From: Chitinophagaceae bacterium
GTDB lineage: Bacteria; Bacteroidota; Bacteroidia; Chitinophagales; Chitinophagaceae
Assembly (NCBI GenBank): GCA_016699815.1
Contig: CP065012.1
Coordinates: 682,001-746,000 of the forward strand
Direction: 5' to 3'
Length of the DNA: 64,000 nucleotides
Shown here piece after piece: positions 42,133 to 51,510 of this stretch (its first letter is position 1; each line of letters starts with the position of its first letter). The translations under genes were made by a program, and so were the position numbers. Under the pieces are notes generated by a model. The model was not told where the DNA came from, did not search any database, and saw nothing but the letters and a program-made list of their open reading frames with translations.

Positions 42133-44040
42133 ATGAACCGCTTGCTCTTTTTTTTATTGCTTTTTTCTTTTTCTGTTGCCAATGCACAAGAGGTAATGAC
42201 ACCCGAATTACTTTGGAAACTAGGCAGGGTTTCTGCAATGGGCATTTCCAAAGATAAAAAGTGGGTAGTGTACAGCGTAAGCACGCCAAATGTAGAAACC
42301 AACAAAAGTAGCCGTAAAACTTACCGGGTACCCGTTACCGGTGGAACTGCAGAAATAATTACTCATCTCGATTCGTTGCTTGCCAACAAAAATATTTCTC
42401 CCGATGGAAAATATCGCATCAGCAACAAAGAAGTGAAAGTTAAAAATATTTTAGGCTCCGATTATTACCCGCAACTCACAAAATCAAATGTATATATATT
42501 CGATAACCTTGCTTACCGTCATTGGGATACCTGGGAAGATGGAAATTTTGACCATGTATTTATTGCCCCAACCCAAAATGCAAAAGAGGAAAAGGATATT
42601 ATGCCCAATGAACCTTACGATTGCCCTCAAAAACCTTTTGGCGGAGATGAAGATTATATCTGGAGCCCCGATAGCAGGCAGGTAATTTATGTAACCAAAA
42701 AAAAATATGGTAAAGACTATGCTGTAAGTACCAATACCGATTTATATGCTTATGATGTTGCCACCGGTATTACCCAAAATTTAACGGCAGAAATGAAAGG
42801 CTACGACCTCAATCCTGCATACAGTAAAGATGGCGTATTGGCATGGCTGAGTATGGAAAGAGATGGCTATGAAGCCGATAAACAGGATATTGTAACTATG
42901 GCCAATGGCATAAAAATGAACCTCACCAGGTTTAGGGACGATTTACATGTAAACAGTTTTTCCTGGAGCAACGATGGAAAATTTATTTATTTTATTGCAG
43001 CAGTAAACGGCACTACGCAACTTTTTGAACTAAAATACCCGGGCAAAACAAAAATGCTGCCGCTTATACGGCAAATTACTCATGGCGATTTTGATGTTAC
43101 CAATATTATAGGCCAGGCAGGAAGCACGCTTGTTGTAGGCCGTACCGACATGAACCATGCCTCTGAAATATATACAGTAGATATTGCTAAAGGCAACATG
43201 CAACAATTAACTACAGTAAATAATGATGTATATGCAAAAATTGGGTTGAGCAAAACAGAAAGAAGAATGATGACCACTTCAGATGGAAAACAAATGCTGG
43301 TATGGGTTATTTATCCTCCGGGTTTTGATACTACAAAAAAATACCCTACGTTACTTTATTGCCAGGGTGGGCCACAATCTGCACTCACCCAGTTTTATTC
43401 CTTCAGGTGGAACTTTCAGTTAATGGCTGCAAATGGCTATATTGTAGTTGCGCCCAACAGAAGGGGAATGCCCGGTCATGGAACTACCTGGAACGAAAAA
43501 ATTAGCAAAGACTGGGGCGGGCAGGTAATGCAGGATTACCTTACTGCAATTGACGAAATGAGCAAAGAAAAATTTGTAGATAAAAACCGGTTGGGTGCAG
43601 TGGGTGCAAGCTATGGCGGTTATTCCATTTTTTATTTAGCCGGCATCCATAACAACCGTTTTAAAACTTTTATAGCACACGATGGTGTTTTTGACCTTAA
43701 AAGCATGTATGGCACTACCGAAGAACTTTGGTTTGTAAACTGGGATATGGGCGGGCCTTATTGGGACAAACACAATAAAGAAGCCCAAAACTCATACGAT
43801 AATTTTAACCCAAGCAACCTGGTAGAGAAATGGAACACACCAATTTTAATTTACCAGGGCGGCAAAGATTACAGGGTGCCCATTGAACAAGGCCTGGAGG
43901 CTTTTCAGGCAGCACAATTAAAAGGTATAAAAAGTAAACTGGTTTACCTGCCCGACGAAAACCACTGGGTTTTACAGGCGCAGAATGCACAAGTATGGCA
44001 GGCAGAGTTTTATAAATGGCTGGCTGAAACCCTAAAATAA
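42133..44040 (+). CDS. Secreted S9-family (prolyl oligopeptidase-type) peptidase
   Basis: A 635-residue protein with a signal peptide (FFLLLFSFSVANAQ), an N-terminal beta-propeller region (residues about 30-370) and a C-terminal alpha/beta hydrolase. The catalytic serine is S493 in GASYGGYS; the aspartate and histidine are in YQGGKDYRVP and DENHWVL near the C-terminus. This architecture fits dipeptidyl or acylaminoacyl peptidases that act on short peptides in the periplasm. It lies 104 nt after the macroglobulin gene, possibly in the same transcription unit. Confidence 0.93.
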   Translation: MNRLLFFLLLFSFSVANAQEVMTPELLWKLGRVSAMGISKDKKWVVYSVSTPNVETNKSSRKTYRVPVTGGTAEIITHLDSLLANKNISPDGKYRISNKEVKVKNILGSDYYPQLTKSNVYIFDNLAYRHWDTWEDGNFDHVFIAPTQNAKEEKDIMPNEPYDCPQKPFGGDEDYIWSPDSRQVIYVTKKKYGKDYAVSTNTDLYAYDVATGITQNLTAEMKGYDLNPAYSKDGVLAWLSMERDGYEADKQDIVTMANGIKMNLTRFRDDLHVNSFSWSNDGKFIYFIAAVNGTTQLFELKYPGKTKMLPLIRQITHGDFDVTNIIGQAGSTLVVGRTDMNHASEIYTVDIAKGNMQQLTTVNNDVYAKIGLSKTERRMMTTSDGKQMLVWVIYPPGFDTTKKYPTLLYCQGGPQSALTQFYSFRWNFQLMAANGYIVVAPNRRGMPGHGTTWNEKISKDWGGQVMQDYLTAIDEMSKEKFVDKNRLGAVGASYGGYSIFYLAGIHNNRFKTFIAHDGVFDLKSMYGTTEELWFVNWDMGGPYWDKHNKEAQNSYDNFNPSNLVEKWNTPILIYQGGKDYRVPIEQGLEAFQAAQLKGIKSKLVYLPDENHWVLQAQNAQVWQAEFYKWLAETLK

Positions 44041-44126
44041 GGCCGGTGGTGAATGAACCGTAAACAGTTTTTTATTTTTCTGAATTTTTATTTTCAGCAA
44101 GCTTAATATCGGCTTATTTTTGCTTT

Positions 44127-45263
44127 ATGGATTTACCAAAACTGCTGCAACATAACTGGCAGCTGATACTGTTTATTGCTTTTTGTATTATCGCCTTTAT
44201 TCAAATTTTTTACTACTTGTTTTTTTTTATTAGGCTGGCTTTTTATCAAAACAAAAAAAAAGATGTTTCACAAACCCATGCTGTATCGGTAATTGTATGT
44301 GCAAGGGACGAAGCGCAAAATATTACCCTTAACCTCCCGGGCATACTCGTACAGCAATACAACAGCACCCATGAAGTAGTAGTGGTAAACGACAATTCTT
44401 ATGATGAAAGCAAATACATTTTGGAAGAATTGCGCAAACAGTTCCGGCAATTGCATATAATTGAACTTACCCAGGAAGCTAAAATGATACCGGGCAAAAA
44501 ATTCCCTTTGAGCATAGGCATCAAATCGGCAAAACATGAAATTTTATTGCTTACCGATGCAGATTGCGTACCGGCAACAGAGTATTGGATACAAAGTATG
44601 CAGGATGCCTACCGGCCCGAAACAGAAATTATACTGGGCTATGGCGCCTATCAAAAACTACCCGGCATATTAAATAAGCTCATACGCTGGGAAACTTTTC
44701 ATACTGCCTTACAATACATGAGTTATGCATTGGCTGGCATTCCTTATATGGGTGTAGGCAGGAACCTCTCATATAAACGCAGTGTATTTTTCAGGCATAA
44801 AGGTTTTTCGTCTTATAACAGCATTCCCGGTGGAGATGATGACTTGTTTATTAATATGGCAGCAACGGCAAAAAACACAAGGATTAATACCGATAAACAA
44901 AGCTTTACCTTAAGCAAACCTGCCCAAAGCTGGAAACAATGGAAAGCCCAAAAAAGCAGGCACTATACCACATCAAAATATTATAAAGCAAAGCACAAGT
45001 TTTTGTTATCGCATTATGCCATTTCGCAAATACTGTATTACCCTTTATTGGTTGCGAGTTGTATTTTTTATAACTGGCAAATTAGCCTTTGTATTTTTTC
45101 ATTTAGGTACTTGCTGCAATTTTTAATTTTTTATCGCAGTACCAAAAAGCTCAATGAACACGACCTGCTCCCCTGGTTTTGGTTATTTGATATATGGATG
45201 TTTTTTTATTACCTTATATTTTCCACTTCTCTTTTTAAAAAACCTGCACAAACCTGGAAATAA
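44127..45263 (+). CDS. Membrane-bound family 2 glycosyltransferase
   Basis: A 378-residue protein with an N-terminal membrane helix (LILFIAFCIIAFIQIFYYLF), a GT-A domain (VSVIVCARDEAQNI, VVVNDNSYDES, DXD-type motif LLTDADCVP, later GGDDDLFI) and C-terminal membrane helices. It transfers a sugar from a nucleotide or lipid donor at the cytoplasmic membrane. Its stop overlaps the rsmG start by one base (TAATGG), so the two are translationally coupled. The acceptor is unknown. Confidence 0.9.
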   Translation: MDLPKLLQHNWQLILFIAFCIIAFIQIFYYLFFFIRLAFYQNKKKDVSQTHAVSVIVCARDEAQNITLNLPGILVQQYNSTHEVVVVNDNSYDESKYILEELRKQFRQLHIIELTQEAKMIPGKKFPLSIGIKSAKHEILLLTDADCVPATEYWIQSMQDAYRPETEIILGYGAYQKLPGILNKLIRWETFHTALQYMSYALAGIPYMGVGRNLSYKRSVFFRHKGFSSYNSIPGGDDDLFINMAATAKNTRINTDKQSFTLSKPAQSWKQWKAQKSRHYTTSKYYKAKHKFLLSHYAISQILYYPLLVASCIFYNWQISLCIFSFRYLLQFLIFYRSTKKLNEHDLLPWFWLFDIWMFFYYLIFSTSLFKKPAQTWK

Positions 45264-45901
45264 TGGATAGTGGCATATTGCAAAAATATTTTTCTGAATT
45301 TTCACTGTCGCAATTACAACAGTATGCACTGCTCAAGCATTTGTATGAGGACTGGAACAGTAAAATAAATGTAATAAGCCGCAAGGATATGGATAATTTT
45401 TATGTGCACCATGTGCTCCACTCCCTGGCTATTGCAACTCAATTTAATTTTACCCAGGATATGAAAGTGATGGACCTCGGCACTGGTGGTGGTTTTCCTG
45501 GGGTGCCGCTGGCAATATTTTTTCCCGGCGCAAGGTTTCAACTGGTAGACAGCATCAATAAAAAACTAAAAGTAATAAATGAGGTTACAGAGGCAACAGG
45601 AATTAAAAATATCATTACTACGCATTCAAGAGCTGAAGATTTTAAGGATAATAATTTTGATGTAGTGGTTTCCCGTGCCGTAGCACCTCTTAAAGATTTA
45701 TGGAAATGGAGTAAACCTTTACTCAAAAAAAATAAAGAAAAAGGTAACAATGTACCCAATGGTCTCATTTGCCTAAAAGGCGGCGACCTTTCCCGTGAAA
45801 TTCATGAAAGTCAATGCAGGCCTTATATATGGGAACTGGAAAAAATTTTTGAGGAAGATTTTTTTCGGGGAAAATATATGTTGTATATACCGATTCGTTA
45901 A
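45263..45901 (+). CDS. rsmG: 16S rRNA (guanine-N7)-methyltransferase RsmG
   Basis: Methylates G527 (E. coli numbering) of 16S rRNA. The 212-residue Rossmann methyltransferase has the AdoMet motif VMDLGTGGGFPGVPLAIFF and the VVVSRAVAPLKDLWKWSKP motif typical of RsmG. Length is normal. It overlaps the preceding glycosyltransferase gene by one base. In other organisms loss of RsmG gives low-level streptomycin resistance. Confidence 0.95.
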   Translation: MDSGILQKYFSEFSLSQLQQYALLKHLYEDWNSKINVISRKDMDNFYVHHVLHSLAIATQFNFTQDMKVMDLGTGGGFPGVPLAIFFPGARFQLVDSINKKLKVINEVTEATGIKNIITTHSRAEDFKDNNFDVVVSRAVAPLKDLWKWSKPLLKKNKEKGNNVPNGLICLKGGDLSREIHESQCRPYIWELEKIFEEDFFRGKYMLYIPIR

Positions 45902-45924
45902 AAATAAATTTACTCAAAAAAATA

Positions 45925-46125
45925 TTACTCCCTTGTTATTTTTTGCTGGCTCCCCGGTTTTGTAAGCAGGGAAATATCAGTTTTGGCGCCTTGCAAATCT
46001 TCGGCTGAAATTTGATGATTGAAATTGAATAAGTGCTCGTCTATTTTCTTCTTGGTCTCCTGGTCAACATAGGCTTCGCTAAATTGAAATTTTCGTGTAC
46101 CATGCTGGTATCCTTTTTTGGGCAT
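45925..46125 (-). CDS. Small conserved-looking hypothetical protein
   Basis: A 66-residue basic protein beginning MPKKGYQHGTRKFQFSEAYV, from the ATG at 46125 (an ATG at 46149 would add 8 residues). Helical, no membrane segment, no motif that I recognise. It is convergent with rsmG and lies downstream of nothing obvious on its strand. The Lys/Arg/Gln-rich N-terminus might bind nucleic acid, but this is speculation. Coding is supported by codon pattern and lack of an alternative gene in the gap. Confidence 0.55.
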   Translation of the reverse strand: MPKKGYQHGTRKFQFSEAYVDQETKKKIDEHLFNFNHQISAEDLQGAKTDISLLTKPGSQQKITRE

Positions 46126-46269
46126 AATAATCTTTTTTATCCTGAACAATTGTTCGAACTACTTACATAATATTTTGTAAGTAAGATTTTGCTCCTTAAA
46201 ATTAAAAGTTTAATAATTTGTAAACAACAAAATTCAATTACCCCAAAAATAAATGTGAACAAATTGTCC

Positions 46270-48429
46270 TTAACGTGCTTTTACAAGGCTCATTTCTTTA
46301 ATGAGATGAGTTGCCCCGGCATACTTGTCAACAATAAAAAGAACATATCGTATATCCACCATAATATTCCGGCAAATAGAAGCGTCATAATTAATATCAC
46401 TCATGGTTCCTTCCCAAACCCTGTCAAAATTTAACCCTATTAAATTGCCGTATGCATCCAGCACAGGACTGCCGGAATTTCCGCCTGTGGTGTGGTTGCT
46501 GGCAATAAAGCATACTGGCATAACGCCGTTGTGACCATATATTCCGTAATCTTTAGTTGCATACAGTTGCCGGAGTTTTTCGGGTACATCAAATTCATAA
46601 TCTCCGGGTACATACTTTTGCATTAAACCATCCAATGTGGAATAATAATTATAATAAACCCCATCCCTTGGATTATACCCTTTTACCTGGCCATAGGTAA
46701 CCCTTAAAGTGCTGTTGGCATCGGGGTAAAATTTTTTTTCTTTCATTACCTCCAACTGTCCTTTTGTATAAAGCCTTTGAAATTTATTGATCTGTGCCTG
46801 GTATTCGTTTAATTTCTGTTGCACATTTTGTTGATAAGTAACTTGTAAACTTTTAAAAAGGTTAATAGCATCAAATTTGCCTATTTGTGCAATTGCTTCT
46901 TCTGCGGGTTTAGCAAAAAGGGCATTCAGGCTGTCTCTGTTATATAAATTTTGCTGGCTGTACACTCTGTTGGTAAATGCAGCATAGCTTCCATCGGTAG
47001 TTTCCAATTCATGTAAAAGCTGAGGAGCCACAAAATTTTTATCCTGCCTTTTGGCATATATTTCAATAAGGGTTTCAAAAATTTTTTTATCCACCTGTAC
47101 ATCATATTCGTCCAGCAAATCATTAATAGAAGTTTGCACCTGCTTTAAACGGCTTGCATATACTGCTTCACCTTTACTATGGGCAGTAACCAAACTGTTT
47201 AACTGCATACCAATGGCATACAATTCTATTTTACTGAATAGCTCATTATAGTAATCCCTTCCCAGGCCAAAGGGTTCCATATTTTTATATGCTTCTGCCA
47301 GGTTTTGCAACACATTACCGTATTGCTGCTTCAAGCCGGCATTGGCATTTACCCTTTGCTGAAAAATATTTTCGTAATTTTTCTTTTTTAAAAAAGCGTT
47401 GGTTTTTGTAAGGCCCAATACTTCTCCCTGCCATTTTTTATAGGCATTTTGAATGGAAGCATACTTAGCAGCATACTTAATTTTAAGAGCTTCATCTTTT
47501 CTCATATAACCGTCAATAATCAACAGTGCTTTGTCCCTAATGGCAATTTTTGCAGGGTCGTTTACCGTTCTAATTTGTTCAACGGCAATTGCAGGCAGGT
47601 ATTCCATGGTTCTTCCCGGAAAACCAAATACCATGGTAAAATCGTTTTCTTTGATTCCCTTTAATGAAATTTTTAAAGATTTTTTTGGGGAATAAGGAAT
47701 ATTGTCTGCAGCATACTCAGCCGGTTTATTTTCTTTGGAAGCATAAATGCGAAACATTGAAAAATCACCAGTGTGCCTTGGCCACATCCAGTTATCGGTA
47801 TCTTTACCAAAATTGCCAATAGCAGATGGCGGTGCACCCACCAATCGAATATCCCGGTAAGTTTCTGTTACAAAAAGATAATATTGGTTGCCTTCAAAAA
47901 AACCTCGGATAAAAGCATCCTGAGTTGCCTCTTTTTGTACATCTTTTATGGCTCCTGCTATATTTTTATCAATTAGTGATTGCCTTTCTTTTTCGTCCAT
48001 ATTGTTGTTTACGCCTTTCATTACGGTATTGCTCACATCATCTATACGCACAATAAAAGTTACAAAAAGCCCTTTATTGGGTAATTCACCAGCATTATCT
48101 TTTGCCCAAAACCCATCCCTAAGATAATTTTTTTCTAAAGAGGTATGGTTTTGTATAGCATCAAAACCGCAATGGTGATTGGTGAGTATAAGCCCTTTTG
48201 AAGAGATTACTTCGGCAGTGCAAAAACCACCCAGGCTTACAATGGCATCTTTTAAACTGCCTTTGTTGATGCTGTAAATATCAGCTGCGCTTATTTTCAT
48301 CCCCAGGCTTTTCATGCGGCTTTCATTAAGCTTTTGCAAAAGCTGAGGTAACCACATGCCTTCATCTGCCCTTGAAGAAAAGGAGGCAGTAAAAATAAAT
48401 ATCAAAAGGAAAAAAGTAATTTTTTTCAT
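46270..48429 (-). CDS. S46-family dipeptidyl-peptidase, DPP11-like
   Basis: A 719-residue periplasmic serine peptidase with signal peptide (MKKITFFLLIFIFTASFSSR). The family triad is visible: histidine H86 in TNHHCG and the serine S652 in GGNSGSP; the aspartate lies in the middle region. Eighteen residues after the serine stands R670 (LNFDRVWEG). In characterised S46 enzymes an arginine here marks DPP11 (Asp/Glu in P1), glycine marks DPP7. It therefore probably removes Asp/Glu-containing dipeptides. The start 48429 is chosen from the signal peptide and the -7 box upstream. Confidence 0.94.
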   Translation of the reverse strand: MKKITFFLLIFIFTASFSSRADEGMWLPQLLQKLNESRMKSLGMKISAADIYSINKGSLKDAIVSLGGFCTAEVISSKGLILTNHHCGFDAIQNHTSLEKNYLRDGFWAKDNAGELPNKGLFVTFIVRIDDVSNTVMKGVNNNMDEKERQSLIDKNIAGAIKDVQKEATQDAFIRGFFEGNQYYLFVTETYRDIRLVGAPPSAIGNFGKDTDNWMWPRHTGDFSMFRIYASKENKPAEYAADNIPYSPKKSLKISLKGIKENDFTMVFGFPGRTMEYLPAIAVEQIRTVNDPAKIAIRDKALLIIDGYMRKDEALKIKYAAKYASIQNAYKKWQGEVLGLTKTNAFLKKKNYENIFQQRVNANAGLKQQYGNVLQNLAEAYKNMEPFGLGRDYYNELFSKIELYAIGMQLNSLVTAHSKGEAVYASRLKQVQTSINDLLDEYDVQVDKKIFETLIEIYAKRQDKNFVAPQLLHELETTDGSYAAFTNRVYSQQNLYNRDSLNALFAKPAEEAIAQIGKFDAINLFKSLQVTYQQNVQQKLNEYQAQINKFQRLYTKGQLEVMKEKKFYPDANSTLRVTYGQVKGYNPRDGVYYNYYSTLDGLMQKYVPGDYEFDVPEKLRQLYATKDYGIYGHNGVMPVCFIASNHTTGGNSGSPVLDAYGNLIGLNFDRVWEGTMSDINYDASICRNIMVDIRYVLFIVDKYAGATHLIKEMSLVKAR

Positions 48430-48481
48430 ATAACCGGGAATTTTGTTAAAGATACATATAAATTGATGCGTCAATAGACCG

Positions 48482-48489
48482 CAAATGTA
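48482..48489 (-). promoter_or_regulatory. Putative -7 box of the S46 peptidase gene
   Basis: On the minus strand TACATTTG matches TAnnTTTG. It is 52 nt upstream of the ATG at 48429. A -33 element is not clear. Confidence 0.4.
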
Positions 48490-48546
48490 AAAAAAACCTG
48501 CACCTATTTTGGATAGTTTTAACTTTACCTGTTATATTTTTATAGC

Positions 48547-49509
48547 ATGAAAAAAATGAGGTACATAAAAAATGTTTTACTGTTCCTTTTTACGGTATTG
48601 GTATCCCCGGCAATTGCGCAAAATTTTGCAAGTGTTGATAGCGCTGTAAAACAGTTTGGTAGCATGAGCGATAAAAATGTAGCTACAATTGCCCAAACTA
48701 TTACACTCGCTTTTCCTGAAAAAATTAGTAAAGCCCGTGCTATTTATTATTGGATTGCAAAAAATATTGCCCTTGACCCCAAAGCCACCCGGAGCAATGA
48801 CCAGAAAAACAGCGACCCTGTGAAAGTTATTGAACTCCGAAAAGCAACGCCACTTGGCTTTTCTTTACTGTTTCAGGAAATGTGCAGCCAGGCAGGTATC
48901 CGGTGCCTTTCGGTAGATGGGTACAGCAAAAATTTTGCAGGAGAAATTAACGACCCGGCAGATGAAATGAACCACTCCTGGAACGTAGTGCAACTTGGCC
49001 AAAGTAAAGATGAATGGTATTATGTAGATGCTGCCAAAGCAGCCGGCTTCCTCGATAAAAAGCAATCTATTTTTACGCCACAATTTTGCAGCGCTTACTT
49101 TTTTGCGGATAAAAATTTGTTTAACCTGGGCAATTACCCCGATAATGGCGCATGGCAACTCGGCCCGGGGCCAAAAAGCCTGAAAGATTTTTATGCTTTG
49201 CCTGTAATTGGCTCCGCTGCTTTTGAGCTGGGTATTCAAAAACCGGCTCCTGCTATCGGGATGCTGAAATCGAAATTAGGAGGGAAAATTAATTTTACGA
49301 TTTTGCAAAATGGAAAAAAAGAAATTACAAAACTGGAAATACTTGCAGGTGAAGAAAGAAAAAAACCAAAACCTATGCTGGTTAAATTCTCTTCGGCAGA
49401 AGCGGGCATGCAATTTACTTACACCTGTAAAACCGAAGGCGAATATCCATTAATAATTTTAGCAGATGGCAGGGAAATACTAGCTTATAAACTGGTAGTG
49501 GAAGAATAA
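48547..49509 (+). CDS. Secreted transglutaminase-fold protein lacking the catalytic cysteine
   Basis: A 320-residue protein with a signal peptide (NVLLFLFTVLVSPAIAQ). Residues 55-170 resemble the transglutaminase-like core: RAIYYWIAKNIAL, then RKATPLGFSLLFQEMC where active members have a G-x-C-x-G/Y motif, then the histidine H143 (MNHSWNVV) and aspartate D161 (WYYVDAAKAAG). The expected nucleophile position is P102, so it may be an inactive fold used for binding. C113, one turn further, is a weaker candidate. The C-terminal 110 residues are beta-rich. It is divergent from the S46 gene. Confidence 0.83.
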   Translation: MKKMRYIKNVLLFLFTVLVSPAIAQNFASVDSAVKQFGSMSDKNVATIAQTITLAFPEKISKARAIYYWIAKNIALDPKATRSNDQKNSDPVKVIELRKATPLGFSLLFQEMCSQAGIRCLSVDGYSKNFAGEINDPADEMNHSWNVVQLGQSKDEWYYVDAAKAAGFLDKKQSIFTPQFCSAYFFADKNLFNLGNYPDNGAWQLGPGPKSLKDFYALPVIGSAAFELGIQKPAPAIGMLKSKLGGKINFTILQNGKKEITKLEILAGEERKKPKPMLVKFSSAEAGMQFTYTCKTEGEYPLIILADGREILAYKLVVEE

Positions 49510-50022
49510 TTATTTTTTACCTGCCTGCTGCGACTGTATCATCTCCGAATAATTCATTTTTTGGGCAAGTGTACTCACCGCAAGGGCAATACGTTTTATT
49601 TTTGTAGGTTCTGTTTTTGCACTTTCAATCCATTTGGAATAATATTTTTGATGCGATTTGGGCATGGCATTAAATTGTTTTAAGGCTTCCGGTTCATCGG
49701 CCAGGCAATCGAGTAAAAGCGAATTTATTTTTATTTCTTCTTTATCTAACTGTAAAACCACTTGTATTTTATCTCCGTTTTTTTTGTTGAGGGTTTTTCG
49801 CATTGCGCCATTTACCGGAAGAATATAATTACCATCACCTATGGGCAAAAGGGATGATTGCCGAATTTCCATTTTATCAATTTTTCCTTTTACCCTAAAA
49901 GATTTTTTTGTTGCTGGTGCAATTTTATGGGCAAGGGCTGCGGGTATATTAAAATAGGTCCAGCCGGTTTTTTCTCCCATTTTACCAAACTTTAATAACC
50001 TAGTTTCAAAAGCCAGCTTCAT
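49510..50022 (-). CDS. DUF1905 / YdeI-OmdA family protein
   Basis: A 170-residue cytosolic protein. The first 95 residues (GWTYFNIPAALAHKI, FRVKGKIDKMEIRQSSLLP, YILPVNGAMRKTLNKKNGD) are a DUF1905 beta barrel. The rest (LLDCLADEPEALKQFNAMP, KYYSKWIESAKTEPTKIKRI) is the YdeI/OmpD-associated helical domain. The exact role of this two-domain family is not established. It lies 4 nt after the sensor kinase gene on the same strand, so the two may be co-transcribed, and abuts the convergent transglutaminase-fold gene. Confidence 0.9.
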   Translation of the reverse strand: MKLAFETRLLKFGKMGEKTGWTYFNIPAALAHKIAPATKKSFRVKGKIDKMEIRQSSLLPIGDGNYILPVNGAMRKTLNKKNGDKIQVVLQLDKEEIKINSLLLDCLADEPEALKQFNAMPKSHQKYYSKWIESAKTEPTKIKRIALAVSTLAQKMNYSEMIQSQQAGKK

Positions 50023-50026
50023 CTCA

Positions 50027-51175
50027 TTATTTTTTTAATACAATCCTAAATGTGGTTCCTTTGCCCGGCTCGCTGTGCTTTACATACAATTCACCTTTAT
50101 GGTATTGCTCTATAATGCGTTTACTTAATGAAAGGCCAAGGCCCCAACCCCGCATTTTTGTAGTAAAGCCCGGTTTAAAAACTTTTGCTGCGTTAGCCTT
50201 GCTTATACCTTTACCACTATCCTTTACATCAATTATTACCTGTGAAATTTCATTTTTAATTTCAATATCAATTTTTCCATGGCCATCCATGGCATCCAGG
50301 GCATTTTTCAATAAATTTTCTATCACCCAGTCAAATAGTGGCGCATTAATCATTGCCGGTATATGGGTTTGCTGATGCACATTAAGCGAAAAATTTACTT
50401 TTTCCGGTGTTCTTCTTTTAATATAAGCAATCATACTTTCTACCTGCTTCACCAGGTTTTCTTCTTCAAGGTGCGGTGTGCTTCCTATTTTTCCAAACCT
50501 GTCGCTAACCAATTTAAGCCTTTCTACATCTTTGCTCATTTCTAAAGCAATTTTTTCGTTACCGTTTGACTCTTTGAGCATTTCTACCCAACCCTGCAAA
50601 GAACTTAACGGGGTGCCAAGCTGATGGGCAGTTTCTTTTGCCATGCCTGCCCATACCTGGTTTTGTGTACTTTTATTACGGGTTTGAATAGCATATAAAA
50701 TCACACCAATAAACAAGGAAACCACAAGTAATTGAACCAGGGGAAAATAACGGATTTGCTTTAACAATTTTGACTGGCCATAATAAACAAAATTATTTTG
50801 CTTTGTGTTAAAAGGGTTTTTCCATATTATGGGTTTATTAATGTTTTTAAACTCACGTAGTTTTTTATTTATATAAGAAGGGTCTTTGGAAATTGATGCG
50901 CTATCTAAATTTTGATGATCCAGGATGCTGTCTTTTTCAGTAACAACAATTATAGGTATGTCTTTACTGTTTTCAATTAATATCCTCCCGGTTAAATTGG
51001 TTTGCACCATATTTGAACCTACTTCCTTAACAGCTTCAACCCATTGTTCAATTTTTCTTCTTTCATCCAGCGCTATTTTTTTTGCCAAAAAATCAGATAA
51101 ATATAAACTTGCCACAACAATGGCTATGGCTGCAGCAGCAAGCCCAATTCTCCAGTTAAAAAGTTGAGAAAACAT
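50027..51175 (-). CDS. Sensor histidine kinase (orphan)
   Basis: A 382-residue membrane kinase. Two membrane helices (residues 11-29 and 145-163) flank a small periplasmic sensor domain of about 115 residues. The H box with phospho-accepting H184 is ETAHQLGTPLSSLQGW; the ATPase has the N box NLLKNALDAMDG, G1 DSGKGIS and G2 GWGLGLSLSKRI. The HQLGTPLSS variant is frequent in Bacteroidota kinases. The ATG at 51175 is used; an apparent longer frame would run through both tRNA genes and is not real. No response regulator is adjacent. Confidence 0.93.
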   Translation of the reverse strand: MFSQLFNWRIGLAAAAIAIVVASLYLSDFLAKKIALDERRKIEQWVEAVKEVGSNMVQTNLTGRILIENSKDIPIIVVTEKDSILDHQNLDSASISKDPSYINKKLREFKNINKPIIWKNPFNTKQNNFVYYGQSKLLKQIRYFPLVQLLVVSLFIGVILYAIQTRNKSTQNQVWAGMAKETAHQLGTPLSSLQGWVEMLKESNGNEKIALEMSKDVERLKLVSDRFGKIGSTPHLEEENLVKQVESMIAYIKRRTPEKVNFSLNVHQQTHIPAMINAPLFDWVIENLLKNALDAMDGHGKIDIEIKNEISQVIIDVKDSGKGISKANAAKVFKPGFTTKMRGWGLGLSLSKRIIEQYHKGELYVKHSEPGKGTTFRIVLKK

Positions 51176-51253
51176 TAAATAAAAATAAGCAATAAAAAGG
51201 AAGCGAATAATAATGACGGAAACAAAAAAGCGGCATATGCCGCTTAAATTTTG

Positions 51254-51339
51254 TGCCCCGGAACGGAGTTGAACCGTTACGGCCATTGCTGACCACAGGA
51301 TTTTAAGTCCTGCGTGTCTACCAATTCCACCACCGGGGC
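51254..51339 (-). tRNA. tRNA-Leu (anticodon TAA)
   Basis: Class II tRNA of 86 nt on the minus strand. Acceptor GCCCCGG/CCGGGGC with discriminator A, variable arm, T arm GTTCAACTC, anticodon loop CTTAAAA giving TAA. Confidence 0.95.
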
Positions 51340-51362
51340 AATAAGGTAATTTATCCTGTCTC

Positions 51363-51393
51363 AAAAAAAAACCTCCGCCAAATAGGCCGGAGG
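51363..51393 (-). terminator. Terminator after tRNA-Gly
   Basis: Minus-strand stem CCTCCG / CGGAGG with a 10-nt loop, followed by nine T. It lies between tRNA-Gly and tRNA-Leu, so the two tRNAs are probably not one transcript. Confidence 0.8.
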
Positions 51394-51399
51394 AAATGG

Positions 51400-51472
<73 letters not shown>

Positions 51473-51510
51473 ATACTTTATAAAAAAGAACTTTTGCAAA
51501 TTTTAATAAC

